Of a DNA stretch of 47,487 nucleotides, positions 16,300 to 25,009 are shown one piece after another (positions within the stretch are counted from its first letter, which is position 1; every line of letters starts with the position of its first letter). The stretch is from Candidatus Zixiibacteriota bacterium (GTDB lineage Bacteria; Zixibacteria; MSB-5A5; UBA10806; 4484-95): positions 1-47,487 of the forward strand of contig JAAEQD010000282.1 of NCBI GenBank assembly GCA_024231855.1, written 5' to 3'. The notes under the pieces are model-generated. The model was given only the letters and a program-made list of their open reading frames with translations. It was not told the DNA's origin and did no database searches. The position numbers and the translations under genes are program-made.

Positions 16300-17319
16300 A
16301 TGTTAAAGAATTGCTTGATTTGGTTTTTAGGACTGTTGCTGATATTGTCGATTATCGCGAGTTGCGCGAAAAAGCCGGCTGTTATAAAAGGTACTGTTAC
16401 CGATGAGAAGGGCGAACCCCTGGGAGGAGCCGCTATTTTTTCGGTTCCGCAGCGCTACAGCACACTTACCGATACATTGGGGCAGTTCTCAATTGAAGGT
16501 GTCGAATCCGGGCAATATGCCGTTCTGGCCAAGCTAGGGGAAGACTCATCATTGGTGAACCTGGGATTAATAGAACCCGGCCAGGTTTTAGTAACGAATG
16601 TAGTAATTCAAATTACTCCACCGCCCCCGCCGGAGCCCGAAAAGCCTAAAGATAAACCAAAACCGAAACCCAAAGCCAAAACGAAACCCAAACCCAAAAA
16701 AGAAGTTGAATTCATTGACCCAATTTTGAAGAATGGTGAGAAGCTTTTACTTTTATCCGACAAAGAATATGTCAAACAGTTCGAAATAGAGTCATCCGAT
16801 GATCTGGTTTGGGAGTTCAGAGATATTAAAATCTCGAAACTGAAGTTCGCTGGTGGTCGGATGTACGAGGGCTATTTTTCGGGACCTTCATCGAAATATT
16901 ATGAAACGGCCGCGCGCAGATGCATATACGATAACAAAGCGTGGATATATACTCACGGACCGGAGCAGACTCCCGAAGAGGGACGTGAAATTTATATCAC
17001 TATTCCACTGGGTTTGCCAGGTAATGTTGATATCGATTCGATGGTTGTATTTTATATGTTCCCCCGTTTCCCGGAGGACGCTTCACCCGGCTCAATTAAA
17101 TTTAGAATGGTTGGCGAAACCGCCAGCGGCGGTATATCGATCCTTCTTGACTGGCAGAAGATCGATCATTCGGCCAACGGCCAGATGTTTCATAAGCCCA
17201 TGCCCACCCTGGGCGACAACCGTAAAATTCAGTATCTTTCACTGGAAATAAATTCGGATGGCAACGCGGTCTGGGATGCTTTCCTGATTCGACCCATTGT
17301 CTATTTCAGTGTGAAGTAA
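16300..17319 (+). CDS. Lipoprotein with carboxypeptidase-regulatory-like domain
   Basis: 339 residues. The N-terminus is a lipoprotein signal (LLLILSIIASC, Cys22). Residues 27-105 form a CarboxypepD_reg-like beta-sandwich with GTVTDEKGEPLGGAAIF, common in Bacteroidota-type surface proteins. A long proline/lysine linker follows (about 106-138, repeated PKPKPKAK), long enough to span part of the periplasm or cell wall in a TonB-like way. The C-terminal 200 residues are beta-rich and unrecognised. GGAGG precedes the ATG. It may tie an outer-membrane anchor to a periplasmic or surface partner; that is inference. Confidence 0.75.
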   Translation: MLKNCLIWFLGLLLILSIIASCAKKPAVIKGTVTDEKGEPLGGAAIFSVPQRYSTLTDTLGQFSIEGVESGQYAVLAKLGEDSSLVNLGLIEPGQVLVTNVVIQITPPPPPEPEKPKDKPKPKPKAKTKPKPKKEVEFIDPILKNGEKLLLLSDKEYVKQFEIESSDDLVWEFRDIKISKLKFAGGRMYEGYFSGPSSKYYETAARRCIYDNKAWIYTHGPEQTPEEGREIYITIPLGLPGNVDIDSMVVFYMFPRFPEDASPGSIKFRMVGETASGGISILLDWQKIDHSANGQMFHKPMPTLGDNRKIQYLSLEINSDGNAVWDAFLIRPIVYFSVK

Positions 17320-17560
17320 AATAGGATTGTTGTCCGACCAATAGGCGTACTCCGTTTGATCGCCTTTATTATCAATCGCTTCATAAAACGCTAATTGTAT
17401 TAAGCTGTATCGGCTATCCAAACAGGTACCATTTCCTTTCATTGCCCATAGATCGATAAGTTCAAAATTGAATTCGCCATATCGGGTCCGAAAATCTGCT
17501 AAGCTGATGTGGTCGATGTATATGACAATATCGAGGTTCTATTGCTAATTCCCGGTCTTA

Positions 17561-17592
17561 TAAAAAAAAACCGCCCCTGGTTCGGGGCGGTT
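17561..17592 (-). terminator. Rho-independent terminator of the beta-barrel gene
   Basis: On the minus strand CCGCCCC pairs with GGGGCGG (plus-strand arms 17571-17577 and 17584-17590) and is followed by nine T. It lies just past the stop of the gene at 17614. Confidence 0.88.
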
Positions 17593-17613
17593 ATAAATTT
17601 AAATCGGGATTGT

Positions 17614-18255
17614 TTAGAAATCGTAGCGCAAGCCCAGGGCCGAACCGATTTCATAGGGATCATCCCAGCGATCCCAATCGAATATATAGGTGAATCGAGC
17701 TTCAAGGAAAATGTTGAGGTTGTTATAGAGGTCCCCATCTAAACCCATGAGAATAAAACTCTGGCCCTTGGTATCGAGATATTTATCGATTTTCTCAACA
17801 GCCCATAAGCCTGTGGCCGGATTTTGTCTGGCTTCTTCGCGACTTTCCTGAAGAAAATAGAAACCGGCCCCAGCCCCGGTATACAGGTCAAGCTTACCCT
17901 CAGATATAAGACTGAAGACTTTGTATTTACCTAATGCCGAAAACTTCAAGCCGCCCTGGTCAACCTCCACATCGGCATTATCTCTTACGATATCGCCGGA
18001 TCCAATTAGTTCGGCCACCTCACTATCGACTTCATCGAAGGTTCTCCACCACTTGGCTGCTTCAAACCCGAAGTCATACTGGCCGTCGGGCGCGCCAAAA
18101 GTAACGACCGCCGCCGCGCCAATCCCCATATTATTGCCATCTCCAGGCATTACGTCAATTCCCTTAATAGAGGTCTTGAGATTCCAGTATTCCTGCGCTG
18201 AAACCATTACGGCTAATGCAAGCAACAATACGACAGTCAATAAAGCCTTTTTCAT
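17614..18255 (-). CDS. Outer-membrane beta-barrel protein
   Basis: A 213-residue protein from ATG 18255, which has AAAGGAGAGAAGAGG in front. It begins with a classic signal peptide, MKKALLTVVLLLALAVMVSA. The mature part shows alternating polar/apolar strands rich in Gly, Tyr and Phe (GAGAGFYFL, IFLEARFTYIF), and it ends in RYDF, a terminal aromatic residue typical of barrels inserted by BamA. Size fits an 8-stranded OmpA/OmpW-like barrel. Function not predictable. Confidence 0.75.
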   Translation of the reverse strand: MKKALLTVVLLLALAVMVSAQEYWNLKTSIKGIDVMPGDGNNMGIGAAAVVTFGAPDGQYDFGFEAAKWWRTFDEVDSEVAELIGSGDIVRDNADVEVDQGGLKFSALGKYKVFSLISEGKLDLYTGAGAGFYFLQESREEARQNPATGLWAVEKIDKYLDTKGQSFILMGLDGDLYNNLNIFLEARFTYIFDWDRWDDPYEIGSALGLRYDF

Positions 18256-18397
18256 CCTCTTCTCTCCTTTATCATTATTCACATATCATTACAATCAATA
18301 TAAATATTTATTCCGTAAAGGGCAAGGAGCTATGCGTTTTTTTGTCATTTTTTTGTTACCCGTAATTTCCGCTCCCAAACCCTCTATTGGCGCAATT

Positions 18398-19135
18398 TTA
18401 AGCCTTAATGACATTCTTGTCCAGGCCAAAAAGTTTAATGAAAAATAGCCGCCATACTCCCCAGATTGCCTCGTAGACGATTTTTCTGGACATCTTGGAG
18501 GTGCCTTCCTGACGATCTATAAAAATTATCGGGATCTCTTTTATTTTAAGTCCAGCCCGCCAGATATAGAAATTCATCTCAATCTGGAAACAATAGCCAT
18601 TGGATTTAATTAGATCTAAATTGAGCGATTCAAGGGCTTCGCGCCTGAAGCACTTAAAGCCACCGGTTGGATCCAGAACCGGTAATCTGGTAATCCATCG
18701 AACATATATTGAGGCGAAATATGAAAGCAGCAGCCGCGTCATCGGCCAGTTCACAATACTGATACCGTTGACATAGCGTGATCCTATAACCAGATCAGCT
18801 TCCTTTATGGCCGCTTTGAAGTGCTTCAAACTCTTGGGGTTATGCGAAAAATCGGCGTCCATTTCCATTAGATAACCGATATGGGGTAAAGCCAGGCCGA
18901 ATTTGAAGCCATCGATATAGGCTGTACCTAATCCCATTTTGCCGGGTCGTCTGAGCAGATGCACCCGTTTGCTAGACTTCTTCAGGTTCTCGACAATATC
19001 ACCGGTTCCATCGGGGGAGTTATCATCGATTATTAATACCTCAATATCCTCTCCCTGGGCCAGAACGGCCTCAATAATTTGAAGGATATTGTCCTGCTCG
19101 TTGTACGTTGGTATGCATACCAGAAAATTCTTCAT
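18398..19135 (-). CDS. Family 2 glycosyltransferase, polyprenol monophosphomannose synthase-like
   Basis: 245 residues with the GT-A pattern of dolichol/polyprenol-phosphate mannose synthases: PTYNEQDNI near residue 9, IIDDNSPDGTGDI, the metal-binding DADFSHNP (DxD region), and GSRY. The catalytic-domain length without C-terminal membrane helices fits the DPM1 group. It would transfer a sugar from a nucleotide donor to a polyprenyl phosphate at the inner face of the membrane. Its start overlaps the upstream membrane-protein gene by four bases (ATGA), so the two are coupled, which suggests joint action in lipid-linked sugar transfer or envelope glycosylation. Confidence 0.88.
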   Translation of the reverse strand: MKNFLVCIPTYNEQDNILQIIEAVLAQGEDIEVLIIDDNSPDGTGDIVENLKKSSKRVHLLRRPGKMGLGTAYIDGFKFGLALPHIGYLMEMDADFSHNPKSLKHFKAAIKEADLVIGSRYVNGISIVNWPMTRLLLSYFASIYVRWITRLPVLDPTGGFKCFRREALESLNLDLIKSNGYCFQIEMNFYIWRAGLKIKEIPIIFIDRQEGTSKMSRKIVYEAIWGVWRLFFIKLFGLDKNVIKA

Positions 19136-20100
19136 CGATACCTCGGCGAAAATATATAATGCACTGCTCCGAATATAATCAATAACCAGTAACTAATCAA
19201 CCTATCAGCGATAACTATCGCGGCGGCCTGTTCTTTGGAAAATCCGGCCGGAATTAATACCGCGAACATCAGTAATTCAACCAGCCCCAGACCGGCGGGC
19301 GTTAATGGCAGGGTCATGATTATCAGGGCGGCCTGGGAGATGAATATGGCCATCAGGAAATCCATCTGGCAGCCAAGGGCCCAGGCCACAAAGTAAAGGC
19401 GGGCCGCCTCAGATAGCCAAATTATGAAGCTTTCCAGTAAAATCGCGGGTATTCGTTTCGGGGACTTGAACAATCCTTTCTTGAACGACTCATAGTATTT
19501 GCGGAATTTCTCGGGCAAAAACCTGTCGACAAGATTGGCGCGCCAGGAGAATATGATAAATAATATGACAATTACACCAAAGGCTGTTAAGCCGGTGGTG
19601 ATATACCCCCGAATTTCCGGAGAAGCGACTTTGTCGAGATAAAAAATTCCACCCAAAAGAACCAGCAAGGCAATCGAAGCCAAATCGAATATCCTTTCGG
19701 AGAAGAGTACGCCGATAGATAACGACATCGATATTTTACGCCGTTTCTTCAAGAGATAAGCTCTGTAAATATCGCCGATTCTGGCCGGTAGGATTGAATT
19801 CACGAAAAAAGCCTGATAAAATATCCGCGACAACTCGGAGGTCGGTAGGTTTATCTCCGACTCTAATAACAACTTACGCCAGCGATGACCTCGCAGCGGT
19901 AGAAAGCCATAGAAAACCGCAAACGCGAAAAAATAGAACAGGAAGTTGGATTTGCCGATGATGTCGAGGACTTGACTGAAATCAAACCGTGTCAGAAAGA
20001 TATATATTACTATTGCCGCGGCTATGAAGGCCAGCAAGGTATTGAACCGTAAAAATCGTGATTTGACATCGATTTTTTGATCTTCAATAACATCCGTCAT
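19132..20100 (-). CDS. Lysylphosphatidylglycerol synthase transmembrane-domain family protein (UPF0104)
   Basis: A 322-residue polytopic membrane protein with about eight hydrophobic segments and the family hallmark PARIGDIYRAYLLKKRR after the third segment, plus LPLTPAGLGLVE near the C-terminus. Homologues include the flippase part of MprF and many uncharacterised proteins next to glycosyltransferases. Coupled to the downstream DPM1-like glycosyltransferase by an ATGA overlap; a role moving or handling lipid-linked substrates is plausible but unproven. Confidence 0.85.
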   Translation of the reverse strand: MTDVIEDQKIDVKSRFLRFNTLLAFIAAAIVIYIFLTRFDFSQVLDIIGKSNFLFYFFAFAVFYGFLPLRGHRWRKLLLESEINLPTSELSRIFYQAFFVNSILPARIGDIYRAYLLKKRRKISMSLSIGVLFSERIFDLASIALLVLLGGIFYLDKVASPEIRGYITTGLTAFGVIVILFIIFSWRANLVDRFLPEKFRKYYESFKKGLFKSPKRIPAILLESFIIWLSEAARLYFVAWALGCQMDFLMAIFISQAALIIMTLPLTPAGLGLVELLMFAVLIPAGFSKEQAAAIVIADRLISYWLLIIFGAVHYIFSPRYR

Positions 20101-20271
20101 TCTAGCGAAAATCTCCGGTTAGGCGGTGAAATCGGCAGGTCCCACTTACTTTGCCGAATATTAACAGGCACAGGCAATTATAATAAATGCTTTGCCGGTA
20201 AGCAAAATAATAAAATTGGCTATATGCAGGTTTCTTAGATTGCTTGAAAGGGTGCTATTTGCCGCCGCCGA

Positions 20272-21930
20272 TTATTTCAACAACAGCATGCTCCTGGTTT
20301 CGATATAATCACCGGCCTGAAGCTTATAGAAATATACGCCGGATGAGTAATCATCGGCGTGCCAGGTTACCTGATGTTGCCCCGCCGGTTTATCGGTATC
20401 GACAAGCGTTTCGATATGGCGGCCGAGGAGGTTATAGATATCGATTGCGACATGACCGGGCTGCTTGATACCGTACTCGATTGTGGTAACGGCGTTGAAT
20501 GGGTTAGGGTAATTGGGCTGGAGGAAGGTATGATGTGGGATAGTCGCCGGTTGATCGATATCAGATACATAATCGAGATGGTAGATGCGCAGGGTGTTGC
20601 CATCGATTGAGAGGATTTCCTCGGTGTTGTCGCCGCTGAAGTCGGAGACAGACGTAATTTCGTTTTCGGGGTTGGGAATTCGGGCTGTTAGCAATCCATT
20701 GAAGCATGTAAATAAGGCATATTCCAAAGCAGGTTCAGTTATTTTACAGATAATTTGTTGATGGTCATATAAATTGGGGCTATTAATCGCGAATTCAAGA
20801 GAATCGATTTCAGTTTCGAGGTCTGTAATCCATAACGTATCTGTATCAATATATGAGAATTGGTATATTCTATTGTCATTCGCAAAGATAATTTCATTTC
20901 CCGGATTTACGAGATTGAATTCGTCTATGACGAATCCTTTCCAGTCAAATATTCTGTGTAGATAGTATGAACCCCATCTGCTTTCTTGCCAAATCCTGTT
21001 ATCCGTTATTACCGTATCAGCAGAAAAAGATTTGATATATTTAATACATTCATGCCCATTGCCCCAGGCAGAACCTGATATCGAATATCGATCACTTAAA
21101 AAATAAATTAAAGATGAATCATTTTCAGATATTGTTTCATGATAAAGCAAACTACAGACGTTAGAAACGTAATTGTATTGAAAGTTCATTCCATTAATAA
21201 GCCAAGCATTGCCGGAAAATACCTGTCCTGAATAATCACCCTCGGCGAACCATCCATAATAATAATCCGAAAAGAGAATTATGGTATTTTGCAAACCTTC
21301 ATTAACGGTGATTCTATCGACCAGAATTTTATGAGGAGACTCTCTAAATCTATCATAACTATAATTGGAGTTCTGCATAAGTAAATGAAAACCTGATCCG
21401 GTCTCGAAACCCGGTCCGTCGTAAACATTGACCCAAGCTGTATCGAGATTGCCCTCTATACCGGGGCGCGTGTATGGCTCTTTGGTCGCGTATACAACAT
21501 CAATCCAGTCATCATCATTCCTGTCGCCGATTGTATAGCATTTGTAAGTGCTATCTAAAGTCGGGCTTGACCAGATATGAATATCGTTGACGATATCATA
21601 TATACGGATGTTATACTCATCCCGGAAGGCCAGATCGGTGAAGCCATCGTTGTTGATATCATCGAAAAGAAGATCCCGAGGGTTAGTCAGGCCATCCAGT
21701 GACCATATTGGATTATTTGTCTGGCTATCAAAAACATGAATCTCATCATCGGTGCAGATGAATATCTCTTTATTGCTATTAAATATACTTTCAATGTAGA
21801 TTTCCGTGATTTCACCGGGGACTTCGATGTTGCTTATTTCCACCATTCTCAGAGTATCAACCTGGCAGAAAGCGATAACCGGAAATACCAGCAATATTAT
21901 CATGACCACTTGGAATACATATTTCCGCAT
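20272..21930 (-). CDS. T9SS-secreted protein with type A sorting domain
   Basis: 552 residues from ATG 21930 (GGGGAGGACATA in front). A signal peptide (MRKYVFQVVMIILLVFPVIA) is followed by a beta-propeller-like region with recurring D-x-[ND]-x-D segments (for example DINNDGFTDLAFRD near residue 100 and DRNDDDWIDVVYA), like FG-GAP/VCBS repeats. The last ~80 residues are a T9SS type A sorting domain: NYPNPFNAVTTIEYG, LLGRHIETLVD, SGVYFYKLQAG and final SMLLLK. It should cross the outer membrane by type IX secretion and be released or surface-attached. Ligand unknown. Confidence 0.85.
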   Translation of the reverse strand: MRKYVFQVVMIILLVFPVIAFCQVDTLRMVEISNIEVPGEITEIYIESIFNSNKEIFICTDDEIHVFDSQTNNPIWSLDGLTNPRDLLFDDINNDGFTDLAFRDEYNIRIYDIVNDIHIWSSPTLDSTYKCYTIGDRNDDDWIDVVYATKEPYTRPGIEGNLDTAWVNVYDGPGFETGSGFHLLMQNSNYSYDRFRESPHKILVDRITVNEGLQNTIILFSDYYYGWFAEGDYSGQVFSGNAWLINGMNFQYNYVSNVCSLLYHETISENDSSLIYFLSDRYSISGSAWGNGHECIKYIKSFSADTVITDNRIWQESRWGSYYLHRIFDWKGFVIDEFNLVNPGNEIIFANDNRIYQFSYIDTDTLWITDLETEIDSLEFAINSPNLYDHQQIICKITEPALEYALFTCFNGLLTARIPNPENEITSVSDFSGDNTEEILSIDGNTLRIYHLDYVSDIDQPATIPHHTFLQPNYPNPFNAVTTIEYGIKQPGHVAIDIYNLLGRHIETLVDTDKPAGQHQVTWHADDYSSGVYFYKLQAGDYIETRSMLLLK

Positions 21931-22147
21931 TATGTCCTCCCCAATTATGGTCTGCTCATTAAATATCATTATTCCGACTTAATCATCGACCATTAATACT
22001 AAATATAACCATTTTTCCCTAAAAAACAAGACCTTTATAATAGAATAAGAGTTAGCAAATTCGCGGCTTTTCCGGTTGGCAAATACCTGATTTTATCGTA
22101 ATTTAATGATCAACACAGGTTTAAGAACCGATGGGAGAGGTTGAATT

Positions 22148-22891
22148 TTGCCAAATAATAAGTCCGCGATACGCAACTGGCTATTAATAGTACTGGTAGC
22201 CTCATTGGTAGCCAATATTCACCTGATCTATCGTGCCCTCGATTACCGTCGCGGCGCCAACGAATGGCTCGATAAGTACACTAACGTCGTAGATGAGTTT
22301 TCTGGTCGGTCAAGGTTTGCCGAAGAGAATAAGCGCCTTAAAACCGGTTCCACGGTCAATAACAGAGTCGTCTTTTTGGGGACGCAAGTAGTTGACGGAT
22401 GGGATATCGGCGGGGAATTCGACGGCTATGAGATAATCAAGCGGGGAGTTATAGGCCAATGGTCCGCCGGAATGCTTCTCAGGTTCAACCAGGATGTGGT
22501 CTTACTACAACCCGAGGCGGTAGTGATCGAAATCAGCTCGTATAACCTGCGGCCCCAGCATTCGGTGGAGGAAATCCAGGAGTACGTATCTTCGATGGTG
22601 GATATAGCCAAAGCGAATAATATCGTGCCGATTTTAGCCACGATGATACCTCTAATGGAGCCGTTGGATAAATTCGGCGAGTATTCAGTCAGGGATAATA
22701 TTAATATCTACAATCGTTGGCTGGTTGAATATTGTGATAATCAAAACATCAGGTATGTCGATTTCAATGCCATGATGTCCAATGATAACGGATTTTTACG
22801 AGCCGATCTATCTCGGGGGCCAATCGATCCCAACACCGAAGGCTACCGGCTGATGTCAAAATCTATTCGAAACGTGTTAGACGAATTGTAG
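22148..22891 (+). CDS. SGNH/GDSL-fold protein lacking catalytic residues
   Basis: 247 residues starting at TTG, with GGGAGAGG seven bases upstream. An N-terminal membrane anchor (about residues 10-28) puts the rest outside the cytoplasm. From residue 74 the sequence follows a GDSL/SGNH esterase closely: block I, the central GQWSAGMLLRFNQDVV, IVPILATMIPL and NTEGYRLM near the end. But block I reads GTQ instead of GDS (residues 78-80), so the nucleophilic serine is gone; the GxND motif reads SSYN; and the DxxH histidine region reads DPNTEG. It is probably a binding pseudoenzyme rather than an esterase. Confidence 0.75.
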   Translation: MPNNKSAIRNWLLIVLVASLVANIHLIYRALDYRRGANEWLDKYTNVVDEFSGRSRFAEENKRLKTGSTVNNRVVFLGTQVVDGWDIGGEFDGYEIIKRGVIGQWSAGMLLRFNQDVVLLQPEAVVIEISSYNLRPQHSVEEIQEYVSSMVDIAKANNIVPILATMIPLMEPLDKFGEYSVRDNINIYNRWLVEYCDNQNIRYVDFNAMMSNDNGFLRADLSRGPIDPNTEGYRLMSKSIRNVLDEL

Positions 22892-22942
22892 AAGATATTT
22901 GTTGGCGAAGAAAACATCAGATAAATCGAAAGACTGAATGAT

Positions 22943-24964
22943 ATGCAAAATACTAAACATTATCTAATGATGAAACCATCCCGGTTGATACTATTTGCCT
23001 GTTTATCACTATTGATGGTCTGCTTAACCTGTTCCAAACCGGATGATCCCAATGAGGATGATATATTAACGCCGATTGATAATCCGTCGTTTCCCGACCG
23101 CGGGTTTTATATGGGAGTTTTGCCGATCCCGGCAAACGGTCAGGACTTTGATGAATCGTATTCGCAGGCGGCCGACCATGTTGAGTTCGCGCCTGTATGG
23201 GCGGCCGGTATAGGGGCATTCGGATTTTGGGATTATGCCGAGACTTTGGAGGATTATTATGGCCAAATGCATGTAGAGCAGCTTATCCGGGACAATGGCA
23301 TGTTTCCTATCATCCATTTCTCATTTATTGATAAAGATTCCGCGGATGGTTCGCTTATTTTACATGCACCTGATGATATGGAAAATCCCAGCCTGAGTGA
23401 TACAATATGGAGGGATGCTTACAAACGGTCTGTCCTGGATGTGGTTCGAGCTGTCCGCCCCCTTTACCTGTCTGTCGGTAATGAGGTGAACCGTTGGTAT
23501 GAGCAATACGGCGTCGATGAGGGCGATGCCAACGGTTTTCAACATTTTGTCAGTTTGTATGATGAAATTTACGACGCTGTAAAAGAACTTTCGCCGGAAA
23601 CCGTTGTTTTTTGCGTCTTTGCCCGCGAAATAGTCGATGAGTTGCGTGAGGCCGACCTGGATGTTCTGGATATGTTCGATTCGGCTAAGCTTGATATACT
23701 GGTATTTACGAGTTATCCCAATAGCGTCAGGCTTGATGCCCAGGGTAACCCTATGGAGAATCCGCATAATCAGCCATCGGATATAGACAGCGACTATTAT
23801 TCGAGGGTGGAAGACTATATTTCCGGCAAGCCGTTTGGTTTTAGCGAAGTGGCCTGGCCGGCAAACGAGTTTTTCGGGGGTGAACAAGGTCAATCGGAGT
23901 TTGTCGCCGATCTGGCAAGTCGACTTACAATCGATCAGGGCCTCGATCTATATCTTCTGGGTTGGTGCTGGCTGCATGATATGGGCATGGCCGATGATTT
24001 TGGCCTGATTGCCAGAAATGGAACCGGAAAACTGGCTTATGATACGTGGCGAAGCATTTCGGCCGGTGAACTGCCCACGCCGACCCGTGGGCAGTCAATC
24101 CCGTACGAAGCGATCAAGATGACCCCGGAGACGGATTATTACCCCCCTGTGCTGCATCTGGATCTTTGGCAAGACCCCGTGCCCTTGCCAGGGCTGATAA
24201 ACACCGCCGGAGCCGAGGATTCTCCGTTTATTACTCCCGATGCCGATACCTTTTTCTTTTTCTTCACGCCCGACGTAGATGTGCCGCCCGAGCAGCAGTT
24301 ACTCGATAGGGTAACCGGTATATGGTGGTCGCGATATATCTCCGGCAATTGGACTGAGCCGAGTAAGATTATCTTAAGCGATGATCTCGCCCTGGATGGC
24401 TGCCCTTTCTCGCGGGACAATAAATTGTGGTTTTGCTCCGCCCGAGCCGATGGTTATCGGACAATTGACATTTATATAGCCGAGTTAATAGCTGGTGACT
24501 GGGGCAATGTAACGAATGCCGGGCAACGGTTAAACGCCGAAATCGAGATAGGAGAGTTGCATTTATCATCCGACGGCAATACGCTATATTTCGGTACCGA
24601 TGTTTTAGACGGCCATGGCGGCTATGATCTCTGGAAAACCGTAAAGAGCGACGGCGTATGGGGCGACGCGGTTAATTTGGGCACGAATGTTAATACGCCG
24701 TATAACGAATTTCTGCCATATGTCAGTGCCGATGGCAATGAATTATGGTATACCGCGGAAAGCAGCCTGGGCTATCCCGGACCGGCGGTGTTCAGGAGTT
24801 TTAAAATAGATGAAGATACCTGGGGTGAATCCGAGGAGATCATCTCCAGCTTCGCCGGCGAACCCACCCTGGATAGTCAAGGTAATATCTATTTTGTTCA
24901 TCACTACTTTTCCGATGATATGCAAATGATAGAAGCGGATATATATATTGCCTATAGAAGATAG
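22943..24964 (+). CDS. Lipoprotein: clan GH-A glycosidase-like domain fused to PD40-type beta-propeller
   Basis: 673 residues with a lipoprotein signal (LFACLSLLMVCLTC, Cys30). Residues about 50-360 form a TIM-barrel glycosidase-like domain with the two expected acidic sites: LSVGNEVNRW (Glu181, acid/base) and FGFSEVAWP (Glu302, nucleophile), as in GH53-like and other clan GH-A enzymes. Residues about 410-670 hold PD40/TolB-like propeller repeats (FSRDNKLWFCSAR, LSSDGNTLYFGTD, VSADGNELWYTAE). It would cut or sense a polysaccharide at the envelope. The start has only a weak ribosome binding site; ATGs at 22970 and 22973 are alternatives. Confidence 0.75.
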   Translation: MQNTKHYLMMKPSRLILFACLSLLMVCLTCSKPDDPNEDDILTPIDNPSFPDRGFYMGVLPIPANGQDFDESYSQAADHVEFAPVWAAGIGAFGFWDYAETLEDYYGQMHVEQLIRDNGMFPIIHFSFIDKDSADGSLILHAPDDMENPSLSDTIWRDAYKRSVLDVVRAVRPLYLSVGNEVNRWYEQYGVDEGDANGFQHFVSLYDEIYDAVKELSPETVVFCVFAREIVDELREADLDVLDMFDSAKLDILVFTSYPNSVRLDAQGNPMENPHNQPSDIDSDYYSRVEDYISGKPFGFSEVAWPANEFFGGEQGQSEFVADLASRLTIDQGLDLYLLGWCWLHDMGMADDFGLIARNGTGKLAYDTWRSISAGELPTPTRGQSIPYEAIKMTPETDYYPPVLHLDLWQDPVPLPGLINTAGAEDSPFITPDADTFFFFFTPDVDVPPEQQLLDRVTGIWWSRYISGNWTEPSKIILSDDLALDGCPFSRDNKLWFCSARADGYRTIDIYIAELIAGDWGNVTNAGQRLNAEIEIGELHLSSDGNTLYFGTDVLDGHGGYDLWKTVKSDGVWGDAVNLGTNVNTPYNEFLPYVSADGNELWYTAESSLGYPGPAVFRSFKIDEDTWGESEEIISSFAGEPTLDSQGNIYFVHHYFSDDMQMIEADIYIAYRR

Positions 24965-25009
24965 CCCTGGTAAGATTGGATTAGCGAACTAGTTTATCAT
25001 AAACGAATG

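Noticed and set aside
17239..17539. Stop-free minus-strand stretch of about 100 codons between the lipoprotein and the beta-barrel gene, with natural-looking composition (FELIDLWAMKGNG).
   Set aside because: It has an in-frame stop directly before it, no ribosome binding site at its only ATG (17442) and it runs into the end of the opposite-strand gene. It could be a decayed gene end, but I cannot tie it to a family.
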